From positions 1 through 64,000 of the forward strand of contig NZ_BAAAQN010000043.1 of NCBI RefSeq assembly GCF_039531695.1: 64,000 nucleotides of DNA. Direction: 5' to 3'. This DNA comes from Catenulispora yoronensis. Lineage in GTDB: Bacteria > Actinomycetota > Actinomycetes > Streptomycetales > Catenulisporaceae. The position numbers and the translations under genes are program-made. The notes beneath the pieces were generated by a model. The model was given only the letters and a program-made list of their open reading frames with translations. It was not told where the DNA came from and did not search any database. Shown here piece after piece: positions 42,201 to 50,267 of the stretch; the stretch's first letter is position 1, and each line of letters starts with the position of its first letter.

Positions 42201-43584
42201 GGAAGCCGTAGTGCTCGCCGCTGTTGGCGATCTTCAGCACGCTCGCGGCCACGCCGGGCAGCTCCGAGGCGAAGTCCCACCAGCTGTCGACGACCAGGAA
42301 GACGTCCGGGTGCGAGCCGGACGGCAGCCGGCCCTGGTCGCGCGCGGTCCGGAACTCCTCCACGGAGTCGATCTCCAGCCCCCGGTAGAGCTTCTGGCGC
42401 TCGGTCATCAGGGCCAGCAGGTCGGCCGTCGTGCCCTCGGCCAGCTCGGCCTCGTGCGGCGCGGCGACCCGCCGCACGTGCGGCAGCCGGCTCAGCCCGC
42501 CGAGGCCGTTGACGGTGCCTTCGAGCAGGTGGAACTGGGCCTCGTCGGGAGTGTGGGTGAGCGCCACCGAGGTGATCAGGGTGCGGATCAGCGTGGTCTT
42601 GCCGCTGCCGGACTTCCCGACCACCACCAGGTGCCCGCCGTGGCCGGTCAGGCGGGCCACCGCCGGCTCGTCGTCCTCGGTGCCCTCGTGCCGGCCGACC
42701 GGGACCCGCAGCCGCGCCGTGCCCTCCCAGGCCTCGCAGGTCAGCCCGCGGCCCGGGACCAGGACCGGCGGGTCCAGCAGCGCCCCGAGGGCCAGGCGCC
42801 CGCCGACCGACCGGTCCTCGTCGCTGTCGTCGTGGATCGGCGCGTAGGCGAGCTCGATCCGGCCGGCCGCGTCGACGGCCTTCAGCATCGGCCGCTGGTC
42901 CGCGCCGAGCTGGGAGGTGACCGCGGTGTGGACGTACTGGTGCAGGTTGTCCGGGGTGATGACGCCGTCCCGGTCGGTGTCGGCCCGGCCGGTCCGGATG
43001 CCCTCGATGACGGCGTGCGTGAACGGCGAGCCGGGCCGGCCGTTGTCGGCGAACCGCTCGCCCTCGTAGGAGTAGGCCAGGCTGGTCGTGGAGGTGAGCA
43101 CGCAGGTGCCGCGGCCGACGATCTCCCGCTCGACGTTCGCCCGCCGGTCCGCCCGGCCCCGCGCGGTGCCCGCGAAGATGCCGCTGTAGCAGCAGTCGAG
43201 CAGGACCACCTTGGCCCGCGCCTCGCTGTCCTCCAGCAGGTCGCGCACGTAGGAGGCGCGGACGGCGGTGGAGTCGCGCTGCGCCAGGCGGGTGTCCACG
43301 GTGGCGAAGAACAGCCGGTCGGAGTCGTTGGTCAGGCCGTGTCCGGCGAGGTAGAGCAGGACCAGGTCGTCGGGCAGCCGACCGGTGAGCAGCTCCTCGA
43401 CCGCCGCCTCGATCTCCGCCTTCGGCCGGTTCACCAGCACCCTGGGCTTCTCGAACCGCCCGACCCCGGGGTCGGCGAGCAGGTCGGCCAGCCGCTGGGC
43501 CTCCTGGGCCGGGGCCTGGAGCCGGCTCAGGCCGGGGTCGCCGTAGGCGTCAGTCGCGATCAGGAGCGCGAGTCTGCGACCCAC
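39274..43584 (-). CDS. Caspase-like protease fused to four FtsK/EccC-type ATPase modules
   Basis: 1436-residue fusion. Residues 1-245 form a caspase-like (C14) protease: His82 in YLAGHGLTND and Cys132 in VVLLDCCYSG make the dyad. There follow four FtsK/SpoIIIE-like modules arranged as in type VII secretion EccC proteins. Module 1 has Walker A GKSGSGKTT (323-331) and Walker B VFLVVDS. Module 2 starts at RIPIGVDGAGNP; its P-loop is degenerate (GPFERTALL). Module 3 has GGPLSGKTT and AVLAIDD. Module 4 has GDSGSGKTA and LFIVVDD. Between modules 1 and 2 is an HPAQPGRPA repeat linker. No membrane helices are seen, unlike EccC. GTG start with GGGGG 6 bases upstream. It overlaps the EACC1-like gene by 35 bases, so the two are made together. 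Probably a regulated suicide or conflict effector; the ATPase ring may sense or load a target. Confidence 0.88.
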   Translation of the reverse strand: MGRRLALLIATDAYGDPGLSRLQAPAQEAQRLADLLADPGVGRFEKPRVLVNRPKAEIEAAVEELLTGRLPDDLVLLYLAGHGLTNDSDRLFFATVDTRLAQRDSTAVRASYVRDLLEDSEARAKVVLLDCCYSGIFAGTARGRADRRANVEREIVGRGTCVLTSTTSLAYSYEGERFADNGRPGSPFTHAVIEGIRTGRADTDRDGVITPDNLHQYVHTAVTSQLGADQRPMLKAVDAAGRIELAYAPIHDDSDEDRSVGGRLALGALLDPPVLVPGRGLTCEAWEGTARLRVPVGRHEGTEDDEPAVARLTGHGGHLVVVGKSGSGKTTLIRTLITSVALTHTPDEAQFHLLEGTVNGLGGLSRLPHVRRVAAPHEAELAEGTTADLLALMTERQKLYRGLEIDSVEEFRTARDQGRLPSGSHPDVFLVVDSWWDFASELPGVAASVLKIANSGEHYGFHLVVTSRRWQALPEDLLLIENRYELALDDPQNSKVDVTLSAMLSTGRGLVRGRPFRVALPVLEVPEDPAQIKTSTIGLLNSVREAWEAEPAHPAQPGRPAHPAQPGRPALPPRLAESADVDLATLLKLTRDLPIDPKTLWRQRTFRNLLRIPIGVDGAGNPLLLNLKDAARGGDGPHGLCVGPFERTALLRTIVLSLALTHSPDDVNFLLVDSRPGTRFSELEPLPHVTAVLRNVADTTTLLDRIAESISGELLRRQTVLTQAGNYGSAAEYEGARRQGASLEPLPALLIVFDDAGELLGLQPDFIDLFGMIDRMGRLLGVHLLLSLSRFEADRLGPLDERLTYRIASGMSSAAESRAVIGVPDAHQLRDPGLAYVRRRQADPILFRGARTDRTRRPRPAFSLDDLKRSGHVTAAERQPAFIEEAIAALKGHGRPAHRIWLPPLGDPPALDLLIPPDRPPEDRLRIPIGIVELPFKQRTDPLTVRLDGAEGNVLIVGGPLSGKTTLLQSLVAGIAMQNSPEQVQILGIDLGDGGLSALAGLPQVSAIARRSEPDLVRRVVGEAARVVLRRQEKRDSANPDSTASQSPDNAVLAIDDWGLFRTAFEDLATTVSALAQVGPGGGLHVAITASGWSEVPQMLQEFMGTKLELRLGAAKESEISRRAASNVPFGSPGRGIVAGPSHFLAAVPRADGRESSADLAAATRALVEGVAAAHSGMRVRRIRTLPRMVPADELRRDHAATFPEVLIGVDEAELAPVAYDFSRHQHMLIYGDSGSGKTALLRLMVADLRLRKLRQAQVVLIERRGSLTDISQAKRAVAMIAARREFVVEESFFGAPGKKGEAAAGTDWPALFIVVDDYDVVAKAAGDPLKALVAELPLAVEVGLHLVIAQSTKGARGDHADLLVRKLRELDVGGVILSGDPGEGPLIEGIGAGSQPPGRGTLVHPGQAPRVIQVAWEPPSTMPRPRLEPQPEPPK

Positions 43585-44101
43585 TCTCGACCCCCTTGAC
43601 CTCCTTGGTCTGGTTGATCTGGTCGGTGTGGTTGGTCTGGTCGGTGTGGTCGGTCTGGTCGGCCTGCTCGGCCTGGTTGATCTGCCCGGTCTGGTTGGTC
43701 TGCCCAGCCTGCCCGGCCTGCGAGCCGCTCCGGCTCCACGCCGCCACCAGTGCCGTCAGCTCCTCGGGCGCGAGCCCCTCGGACTCCACGGAGAACCGCC
43801 CCTGCTCCGCGTCGGCCCGCCAGCTGATCGTCGCTGATGCCCTCGACGAGCGGGCCATGCGCCGCAGCACCACGTCCCGCACCGCCTTGACCGTCGTCGC
43901 GGAGAACACCCCGGTCACGATCAGCGCGCCGATCTGCGTGGCCGCCCCCGAGCGGGCACCCTCCGGCACCACACCCGGCTTGCGGGCCACCGAGACCCTG
44001 CCGTCGGCGCGCAGGTCGTCCTGGAGGTGCTTGGCCAGCCGCGCGACCGTCTCGACGTCCACCTCCGCCGGCGCCTCGACGACAAGCTCGACCTCGTGCA
44101 T
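43550..44101 (-). CDS. EACC1-like effector-associated adaptor
   Basis: 183-residue small protein matching the pattern of effector-associated constant component 1 (EACC1), found beside caspase-, trypsin- and NACHT-type conflict proteins in actinomycetes. It shows an N-terminal beta-alpha unit (VELVVEAPAEVDVETVARLAKHL), a hydrophobic segment at about 56-72 (QIGALIVTGVFSATTV), and a C-terminal beta strand pair SATISWRADAEQGRFSVESEG followed by a helix. Residues 126-168 form an unusual Gln/Asn/Thr/Asp-rich tail encoded by degenerate 9-base repeats. GGGGAG lies 8 bases before the ATG. Its end overlaps the caspase-FtsK start, implying a stable complex or matched dosage. Confidence 0.75.
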   Translation of the reverse strand: MHEVELVVEAPAEVDVETVARLAKHLQDDLRADGRVSVARKPGVVPEGARSGAATQIGALIVTGVFSATTVKAVRDVVLRRMARSSRASATISWRADAEQGRFSVESEGLAPEELTALVAAWSRSGSQAGQAGQTNQTGQINQAEQADQTDHTDQTNHTDQINQTKEVKGVESGSQTRAPDRD

Positions 44102-44211
44102 CGGCGAATCTCCCCACGCGCGCCGGAATCAGCTTTCGTCAATTCTGGCGGAGAGTGGGCGTTTTCGTGGCGGTACCCGAGGATCCGCCGGTGATTCACG
44201 GTGTCATGGGC

Positions 44212-44922
44212 TCACGGCGTCACCACCGTGAACCCGTAGTCCCCGGTCTTCTGGTCGTCGGACCCGACGATGAGCTCGTAGTTCTGGTCCTTCACCACCG
44301 GCGCCTGGTAGACGTCGCCGTCGCTGCGGCTGACCTTGAGCGTGTAGAGCGCGCCGGATCCAGGTCTGCGACGGTGAGCAGCTTGTCAGGGAAGGCCTTG
44401 TCGGTGAAGGCGGCCGTACCGGTGCCCGGCGGGTAGGGCAGGATCGAGGTGGCGGCGGTGACGCGCCAGGTGTCGGCGAAGGCGCCGTAGAGCTGCTCCC
44501 GGGTCGGGTTCGCAGGGAGCGGGGCGCCGGCCCGGGACGCGGCCGGGTGGAGCAGGATCCTGAGTCCCCAGATGCTGATCGGGGCAATGTCCGCCTCGGT
44601 GCCGTCCGGCCAGGTGACGAGGTACTGGCCGGTGTCGTCGTCGACGGCGACCCGGCCACCGCCGGGGAGGCGGGTCCCGGCGGCGCCGAACTCGGTCTCC
44701 CGGCCGGCCAGCAGCGTGTGGACCTCGGTGTCGTCCTTGACGAACGCCAGGCGGTCCGACCCGACCTGGAGCGCCAGGGCGGTGCCAGAGGCCGGCGCCG
44801 CGACAGCATAAGCCCCGGCCTGCGGATCAAGCAGCAGGGCCACGGCGAACAAGCAGCAGGACCACGGCGAACAAGCAGGCGAACCGCGCCGCGCGCCGGA
44901 CCGGTGAGTTCTCCGGGGCCAC
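44212..44922 (-). pseudogene. Decayed membrane/secreted hypothetical protein
   Basis: Three pieces in different frames read as one protein. An N-terminal basic stretch and hydrophobic helix (RRAARFACLFAVALLLDPQ) is interrupted by a 22-base tandem duplication (44828-44849 and 44850-44871), which shifts the frame. The middle (ALALQVGSDRLAFVKDD to LLTVADLDP) is beta-rich. A second shift at about 44355 leads into a C-terminal beta-rich part (GALYTLKVSRSDGDVYQAP, NYELIVGSDDQKTGDYGFTVVTP) ending at 44212. I do not recognise the family. The upstream limit is uncertain; the GTG at 44922 is one option. It lies between the caspase and NACHT genes and was probably part of that system. Confidence 0.6.
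44828..44871. repeat. 22-bp tandem duplication
   Basis: The unit CAAGCAGCAGGGCCACGGCGAA is repeated once with a single change (G to A at position 12). 22 is not a multiple of three, so the duplication breaks the reading frame of the surrounding gene within its hydrophobic helix. Confidence 0.9.
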
Positions 44923-45007
44923 CCGGTATCTGTACCGCGCTGCCCGCGGCCCGGCGGGCGTCGACCCGCCGCTTATCTGGGAGATGACCCTGTTGGCCGA
45001 TCGACTA

Positions 45008-48000
45008 TCAGTAGTGCCGGCGTATGGTGATGTCTTTCCGGCGGGAGAGCGCCTGCACACTGACGTTCGGCATGTTGAACAGCAGCAACTGGAGGTTCTG
45101 CGGCGCCTTCGCCAGTGGCGAGAGGTCGATGCCCGGCATGCCCCGCAGGCTCAGGCTGCTGAGGTTCGCCATTCTCGACACGAAAGTGAGGTCGGGAAGG
45201 ATGTTCGGTCCGGTATCGACGTGCGAGAGCCGCAGATCGACGATCTGCCCGGCTTCGCCCAGCGACGGGAGCCACGTGTTGGTGACGTTGGTGAGGCGCA
45301 GCGTCGACAGTCCCCGCATGGCGGCGATCGGTGTGACGTCGAGGCTGTCGAGGGACTCCAGGACGAGGCTGGTGATGCTGGACTGGTGCCTGAGCGGCGA
45401 CAGGTCCAGCGTGTCGATGTTGTTCAGGCTCAGCGTGGCCAGCTCCCGCAGCTCGGCCAGCGGCCCCAGCGAGACCGACTTCATCTGGCTCAGGCCCAGC
45501 CAGGTGAGGTGGGTGAGCTGGGACAGCCGGGCGAAGTCCAGCGACGTGGCCGACGAGATCCTGAGCACGCCGAGGTTGGGCAGCGTCGTCAGCGGAGCCA
45601 GCTCCAGGTTCAGGGGGCCGCCGACGCTGAGAGTCCTGATCTTCTCCATGCCGCTGAGCGATTCGAGATCCAAGCGGTGCCCGCTCGGCAGATTGATGGT
45701 CAGGTTGGTCAGGTTCCGCAGCTTGAACAGCCAGCGGATCAATTCCGGGTCGTTGATGCCCACCGGGCCGTGCGACAGGTCCGCGTCGGCGAGCACCTGG
45801 TCGGCGAACGCGCTGGGATCGGCGGCCTTGTGCCACGCGGAGATCAGCGCCGGGGTGATCTGCTCCTCGGTCCGCTTCCGGAACCGCCGGAACAGTCCGA
45901 CGCTGATCGGATCGTCGACCGCCACCAGGCTCGCGGTGTGGATGGTCGCCGCCGCCTGCTCGCCGTCCAGGTGTTCGCGGACCGCGAGCTCCGCCAGCAG
46001 GTCCAGCACGAAGTGGCCGGCCTTCGCCGCGGCCTCTGCCTCGTAGGTCGTCCTGGGCGGCAGGAACTCGTGCGTCTCCTGCCGGATCCGCTCCACCCGC
46101 TCGGGGTCGACCATGCCCGGCTCGGCGATGCAGGCCGCCGCCAGCAGCCAGAGCTGGCGGCTCTCGTGGAGGGACTGGGCCGACTGGATCGACTGCGATT
46201 CCTCCGCCCGCCGCATCAACCCGTCCAGCAGCCGGTTCTGCCGCTCCGGGTCGTCCTCGGCCTGGCCGACCGCCATGATCGCGACGTCGTGGTACAGCGA
46301 GTCGTGGGCGTTGTCGAGCAGGAAGTCCAGGTGCTCGCGCTGGAAGATCCGCTTCGCCGCGAGGTAGTCCTGCATGCTGGGGTGGCGGAACTCCACGAGG
46401 TCCATCGTCGGGTCCTGGAGGGCTCCATCAGGTAGGACAGCATGGTCTCGGCGTCGACGGCCTCGTCGGCCGCGGCGTCCATTTGCAGGCGTGGAAGCAG
46501 GTCCCCGATGTGGCGTTTCGCGGTTTCGCGGGGCATGGTGCGGCGTTTTTCCAGGCACATCCAGAACGCCAGTTCGGTCAGGAAGACCTCCAGCTGGCTG
46601 CGTGTGAAGTGGCTCTTGATGGTCGCGATGCCCTGCTGCTCGTCCCGGCTCTCCAGGAACATGTACAGGGCTCGCTCGTAGAGGGCGGTGCGGCCGCAGG
46701 GCAGGGCGCGGTTGTCGGCGCGGTGCAGGGCGCAGATCATGGCGCACAGCAGGGGTGTCTTGGCCAGGTGGGTGATACCGCGGCGGGCGTCCAGGGCCTC
46801 GTGCATCGAGGTCGAGCAGGCCATCAGGTCGGCGGCGTCGGCGGGGGACTGTTCGGCGGCGGCGGTGTGCCAGCGCTTGATGAAGGCCGAGACCTGGCCG
46901 CGGTTCATCGGTTCGATGCTGACGGTCGTGAAGCCCTCGTCGCGCAGTCGCCGGCGCCAGGTCTCCTTCACGGCCGGGGCCCGGGAGGTGATGATGTAGT
47001 GCGCCAGCGGGTAGGTCGTGACGATGTCCGAGATCCAGTCCAGCGCGGCCGCGCGGAACTGTTCGGGCACCTCGTCGACGCCGTCGACCAGGACCAGCGC
47101 GCGGCCGGTGGCCAGCAGGTCCAGCTCCCAGCCGGGCAGCGCCCCGACCAGCGGCGGGGCCACCGCGTTGACGAACTCGTTGGGGTTCGGCAGCGCTATC
47201 CGGTCGGTCTGCACGAACTCCCGCAGCCGCAGGAAGAACGGGACCGACCCGGGGCGGGAGAGCAGCCGGTCGTTAGCGTGCCGGTCCAGCTGGTGCAGCG
47301 TCAGCTGTTGCAGCAGCGTGGTCTTGCCGGAGCCGGCCGGGCCCTCCATCAGGACCCTGGTGCGCTCGGTGATCAGGTCTTCCAGCCGTGTCCACGTGGT
47401 CCGGGCCAGGCTGCTCGGGCCGCCACCGCTCAACCCGCCGCCCGCCGCCCAGGGCCGGGCCGTCTCAATGGTCAGATTCACGAACCCGGTGGCGACCTTG
47501 TACGTCTGCTGATGCAGGGGCAGCTGGAGCCCGAACAGCTGTGTCTTGGCCAGCTTCTTGTACGTGATCTCGCGGTAGCGCGCGTGGAAGTCGCGAGCTC
47601 TGGCGTCCGCCTCGTTCTGCGCGGTGGACCGCTCCTGGCGCTCCTCGACGGCGGTCCGGGCCAGGAAGTCCGGCTTGCCGGTGAAGAACTCGACGACGTG
47701 GACGCACGACGCCTCCAGGATCGCGTCGAACACGACGCCCTGGGCCGGGTCCAGGCCCTCGGCGGCGTGCGGGGCGGACTCCCGCAGGTTCGCGGCCAGC
47801 CGGACCGGGTCGAGGTAGCAGGCCTGGACCGCGGCCATCGTGATGCCGCCGTCCTCCAGGCTGTAGATGATCGAGACCAGCGCCGTGGTGACCGCGTCGC
47901 GGCGGGCGTCGTTCATCGCGCCGATCGTGGTGTCCTCGTGCTGGGCCTCTTTGAACAGCGCCCTTACGAAGCGTTCGAAGTCGGCGGGCGTGATGCTTCG

Positions 48001-48183
48001 CTTGGCGCGCTCCAGGCCCGGGACCACGCTTACTTTGATCTTCTTGCCCCGCCGTCCGCGCAGCAGCTCCGGGAGCTTGGCGCCGTCGACCGGGCCGGTG
48101 CTCAGCACCTTGGCGGCCTGGCGCGCCGCGACCTTGACCGCGCGCTCGATCAGCCCCGCAGTCGCTGCCGAAATGGGCTCCAC
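45008..48183 (-). pseudogene. NACHT NTPase with leucine-rich repeats, broken by a frameshift
   Basis: About 1058 codons. Residues 1-270 form an unrecognised helical N-terminal domain. The NACHT core has Walker A LMEGPAGSGKTTLL (281-290) and Walker B ALVLVDGVDEVPE (362-374), followed by winged-helix-type segments up to about residue 585 (AETMLSYLME). The frame then shifts near 46412-46430 and continues as DPTMDLVEFRHPSMQDYLAAKR. A helical region follows, then about nine leucine-rich repeats (LTNLTINLPSGHRLDLESLSG onward) ending KDITIRRHY. Related proteins usually read RSGLL between these parts, so about 13 bases appear lost. GTG start at 48183 with GGGGG 7 bases upstream. Intact relatives are NLR-like immune sensors; here the protein would be truncated unless the shift is a sequence error. 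Confidence 0.8.
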
Positions 48184-48288
48184 AGCCGTACCCCCGTGGG
48201 TGGTCGAATGGTCGAGCTCCGCCAGGCCAGTATCCCCAAACGCGGTGGTCCTCGTCCCGGGAATCCGAGTTGAGCAGGTGCAGGGCCC

Positions 48289-48332
48289 GTCCGTTCCACC
48301 CACCGAGAAGTCGTTCCACCCACCGGGAAGCC
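48289..48332. repeat. Direct repeat upstream of the LysR gene
   Basis: CGTTCCACCCACCGRGAAG occurs twice, about 20 bases apart, with a third partial CGTTCC. It sits 40-80 bases before the LysR start between divergent genes, and could be a binding site array for that regulator. Confidence 0.45.
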
Positions 48333-48369
48333 GTTCCGGCGACCGCGGCCGATCGGCCAAGGTAGGGGC

Positions 48370-49332
48370 ATGGATCTTGACCTGGCCCAGGTGCGCGCCT
48401 TCCTCGCGGTGGCCGAGCGCCTGCACTTCGGACGGGCCGCCGAGCAGCTGTCGCTGAGCCAGCAGGCGTTGTCCAAGCGCGTTGCGCGCCTGGAGGCCGA
48501 GCTCGGTGCCGCGTTGTTCCTGCGTGGCGGGCATGCGGTGGAGCTCACCGAGGCCGGGCACCGGTTCCTGGAGCCGGCGCGGAGGGCGCTGGCGGCCGGC
48601 GACCGGGCGGTGGCGGCCGCTCGGGACCTGGCCTGTCCGCTCCGGCTCGACGCCTGGGGGCACCTGTTCGGCCCCATGCGGACGCTGCGACCGGTTCTGG
48701 CGCGGCTGCCGGAACTCACCGTGGAGGTCGGCGCGGGTCGTGACCTGCCCGGGGTGGCCGACGCCCTGGTCCGGTCGGTCGCCGACGTCGGATTCGGCCG
48801 TGTGTACCGCCAGGACAGCGACGACGCCGTGTCGCGCGACCTCACCCACCGCCTGGTGCGCTTGGAACCGGTCGACCTGGTCGTCGGCCCGGGACACCCG
48901 CTCGCCGACCGGTCCGAGGTCCGGACGGCGGAGCTGCGCGATGCGGGGGTGCTGTGGAGCCCGGCCGCTGTGGAGCGTCTTGAGTTCTATGTCCGCCTTG
49001 TCGAGCGTTTCGGCGTCACCACCGAATCCAGCCCCGCGAACCTCGGACTGGAGCACTATCTGGAACAGGTGGCCGCCGATCCGCGCCGGTACGCGGTGAT
49101 TCCCGCCGACCTCGAACTTCCGGGCCGCTTGCCGGTGCGCCCCATCCCGCTGGTCGACCCGACTCCGCTCTACGCCTGGTCGCTGCTCTGGCGCAGTTCG
49201 GATACGCACCCGGGCATCGAGACGTTGCTGCGCACGTTCGCGGACGTCGCCGCGCAGCGCCGCTGGCTCGAATACCGTCCCGGCCAGGACTGGCTGCCGG
49301 CTGCTGATGCAGAGGACGTGGCGCTCGGCTAG
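48370..49332 (+). CDS. LysR-family transcriptional regulator
   Basis: 320-residue LysR-type regulator. The N-terminal winged helix is clear (QVRAFLAVAERLHFGRAAEQLSLSQQALSKRVARLEAELG). The effector-binding domain follows, with PVDLVVGPGHPLADR at the domain hinge. The last six codons (EDVALG) fall in an 18-base tandem repeat that continues past the stop. Its target is unknown; LysR regulators often act on adjacent genes, here the converging alpha/beta hydrolase or itself. Confidence 0.9.
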   Translation: MDLDLAQVRAFLAVAERLHFGRAAEQLSLSQQALSKRVARLEAELGAALFLRGGHAVELTEAGHRFLEPARRALAAGDRAVAAARDLACPLRLDAWGHLFGPMRTLRPVLARLPELTVEVGAGRDLPGVADALVRSVADVGFGRVYRQDSDDAVSRDLTHRLVRLEPVDLVVGPGHPLADRSEVRTAELRDAGVLWSPAAVERLEFYVRLVERFGVTTESSPANLGLEHYLEQVAADPRRYAVIPADLELPGRLPVRPIPLVDPTPLYAWSLLWRSSDTHPGIETLLRTFADVAAQRRWLEYRPGQDWLPAADAEDVALG

Positions 49333-49382
49333 GACGTGGCGCTCGGTTAGGACGTGGCGCTCGACTAGGACGCGACGCCCGC
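49313..49382. repeat. 18-bp tandem repeat across the LysR stop codon
   Basis: AGGACGTGGCGCTCGGCT repeats three times from 49313 with one-base differences, plus a degenerate fourth copy. Each copy carries an in-frame TAG or TAA for the LysR frame, and it overlaps the 3' end of the converging hydrolase gene. Confidence 0.75.
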
Positions 49383-50108
49383 GAAAGAAGCGACAAACGG
49401 AATCGGCAGCACCGTCCGCAGATCGCCGCCTCGCGCGGTTTCGAGCAGCTCTCTGCGGTTCCCGACCGCGAGCACGTTCATCGCGAACTCCGTGCACAAC
49501 TGGAAGCCGTCCTTCGCGCCCTTCAGCAGGAAGTGCCCCGCCCCCGGGATCTCCACCCGGGCCAGCTCCGGCACGACCGCCCGGGCCCGAACGGCGAACT
49601 CCAGCGACTTCTCGCCCGAGGCCTCGCTGTGGTCCTTGTCCCCGTGCACGATCAGCACCTCCCGGCCCGCCAGGTGCTCGACCGGCTCGCCGGCCGGCAG
49701 CCACGGCGCGATCCCCACCACGCCGACGACCCGCGGATCGTCCGCGGCCCGGAACGCGGCGCGACCGCCCAAGGAGTTGCCGACCAGCAGGACCGGGACC
49801 GGGCCGTGCTGCTCCCGGAGCCGGTCCAGGGCCCAGCGGGTGTCGGCCAAGGGGTCCGCGGCCTCGCCGTTCCAGCCGCGCATCCGGTAGCGCAGCATGT
49901 GCACTGCGATGCCCTCGGGGGTCGCGGCGGCGGCCAGTTGGCTGAGCAGGGGACGCAGTCCCCATTCCGCCATCGTCAGATGCCGCCCGGTGCTCTTGAC
50001 CGAGCCGCCCGGCAGCACCAGCACCACGGCGCGGACCTCGCCCTGCGAACTCTGTCCGGGCGCGGCGACGTCGATCAACTTCGGTACACGCGACTGCGGA
50101 GTGGCCAT
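49365..50108 (-). CDS. Alpha/beta hydrolase
   Basis: 247-residue alpha/beta-hydrolase fold enzyme. Nucleophile Ser in VGNSLGG, Asp in LIVHGDKDH, and His in PGAGHFLL form the triad; the oxyanion region is VLPGGS. No signal peptide. GGGGAG lies 5 bases before the ATG at 50108. It resembles small cytoplasmic esterases or dienelactone hydrolase-like proteins; substrate unknown. It converges on the LysR regulator, and its last codons lie in the 18-base repeat. Confidence 0.85.
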   Translation of the reverse strand: MATPQSRVPKLIDVAAPGQSSQGEVRAVVLVLPGGSVKSTGRHLTMAEWGLRPLLSQLAAAATPEGIAVHMLRYRMRGWNGEAADPLADTRWALDRLREQHGPVPVLLVGNSLGGRAAFRAADDPRVVGVVGIAPWLPAGEPVEHLAGREVLIVHGDKDHSEASGEKSLEFAVRARAVVPELARVEIPGAGHFLLKGAKDGFQLCTEFAMNVLAVGNRRELLETARGGDLRTVLPIPFVASFAGVAS

Positions 50109-50267
50109 TGCTTCTCCCCGATGGTGGTTCCCTCCACGGATGATCCCCGTGCCAGGAAATGATGATCTCGGTGGGAGCCGCCTCCGTGGCAGAGCTGTTC
50201 ATCACGGAGCTGTCATGACATTCCTCATCCCGGTCCCCGGCATGACGTCCGACGCTCGGACCGGCGT

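Noticed and set aside
39274..43584. Considered the caspase-FtsK protein as a standard type VII secretion EccC gene
   Set aside because: No membrane helices, no neighbouring EsxA/B, EccB, EccD or MycP genes, and the N-terminus is a caspase domain.
39505..43599. 1364-codon open frame opposite the caspase-FtsK gene
   Set aside because: The composition is that of a shadow frame (Arg, Gly, Pro, Gln and His rich, no motifs), while the minus-strand frame carries catalytic and P-loop motifs throughout.
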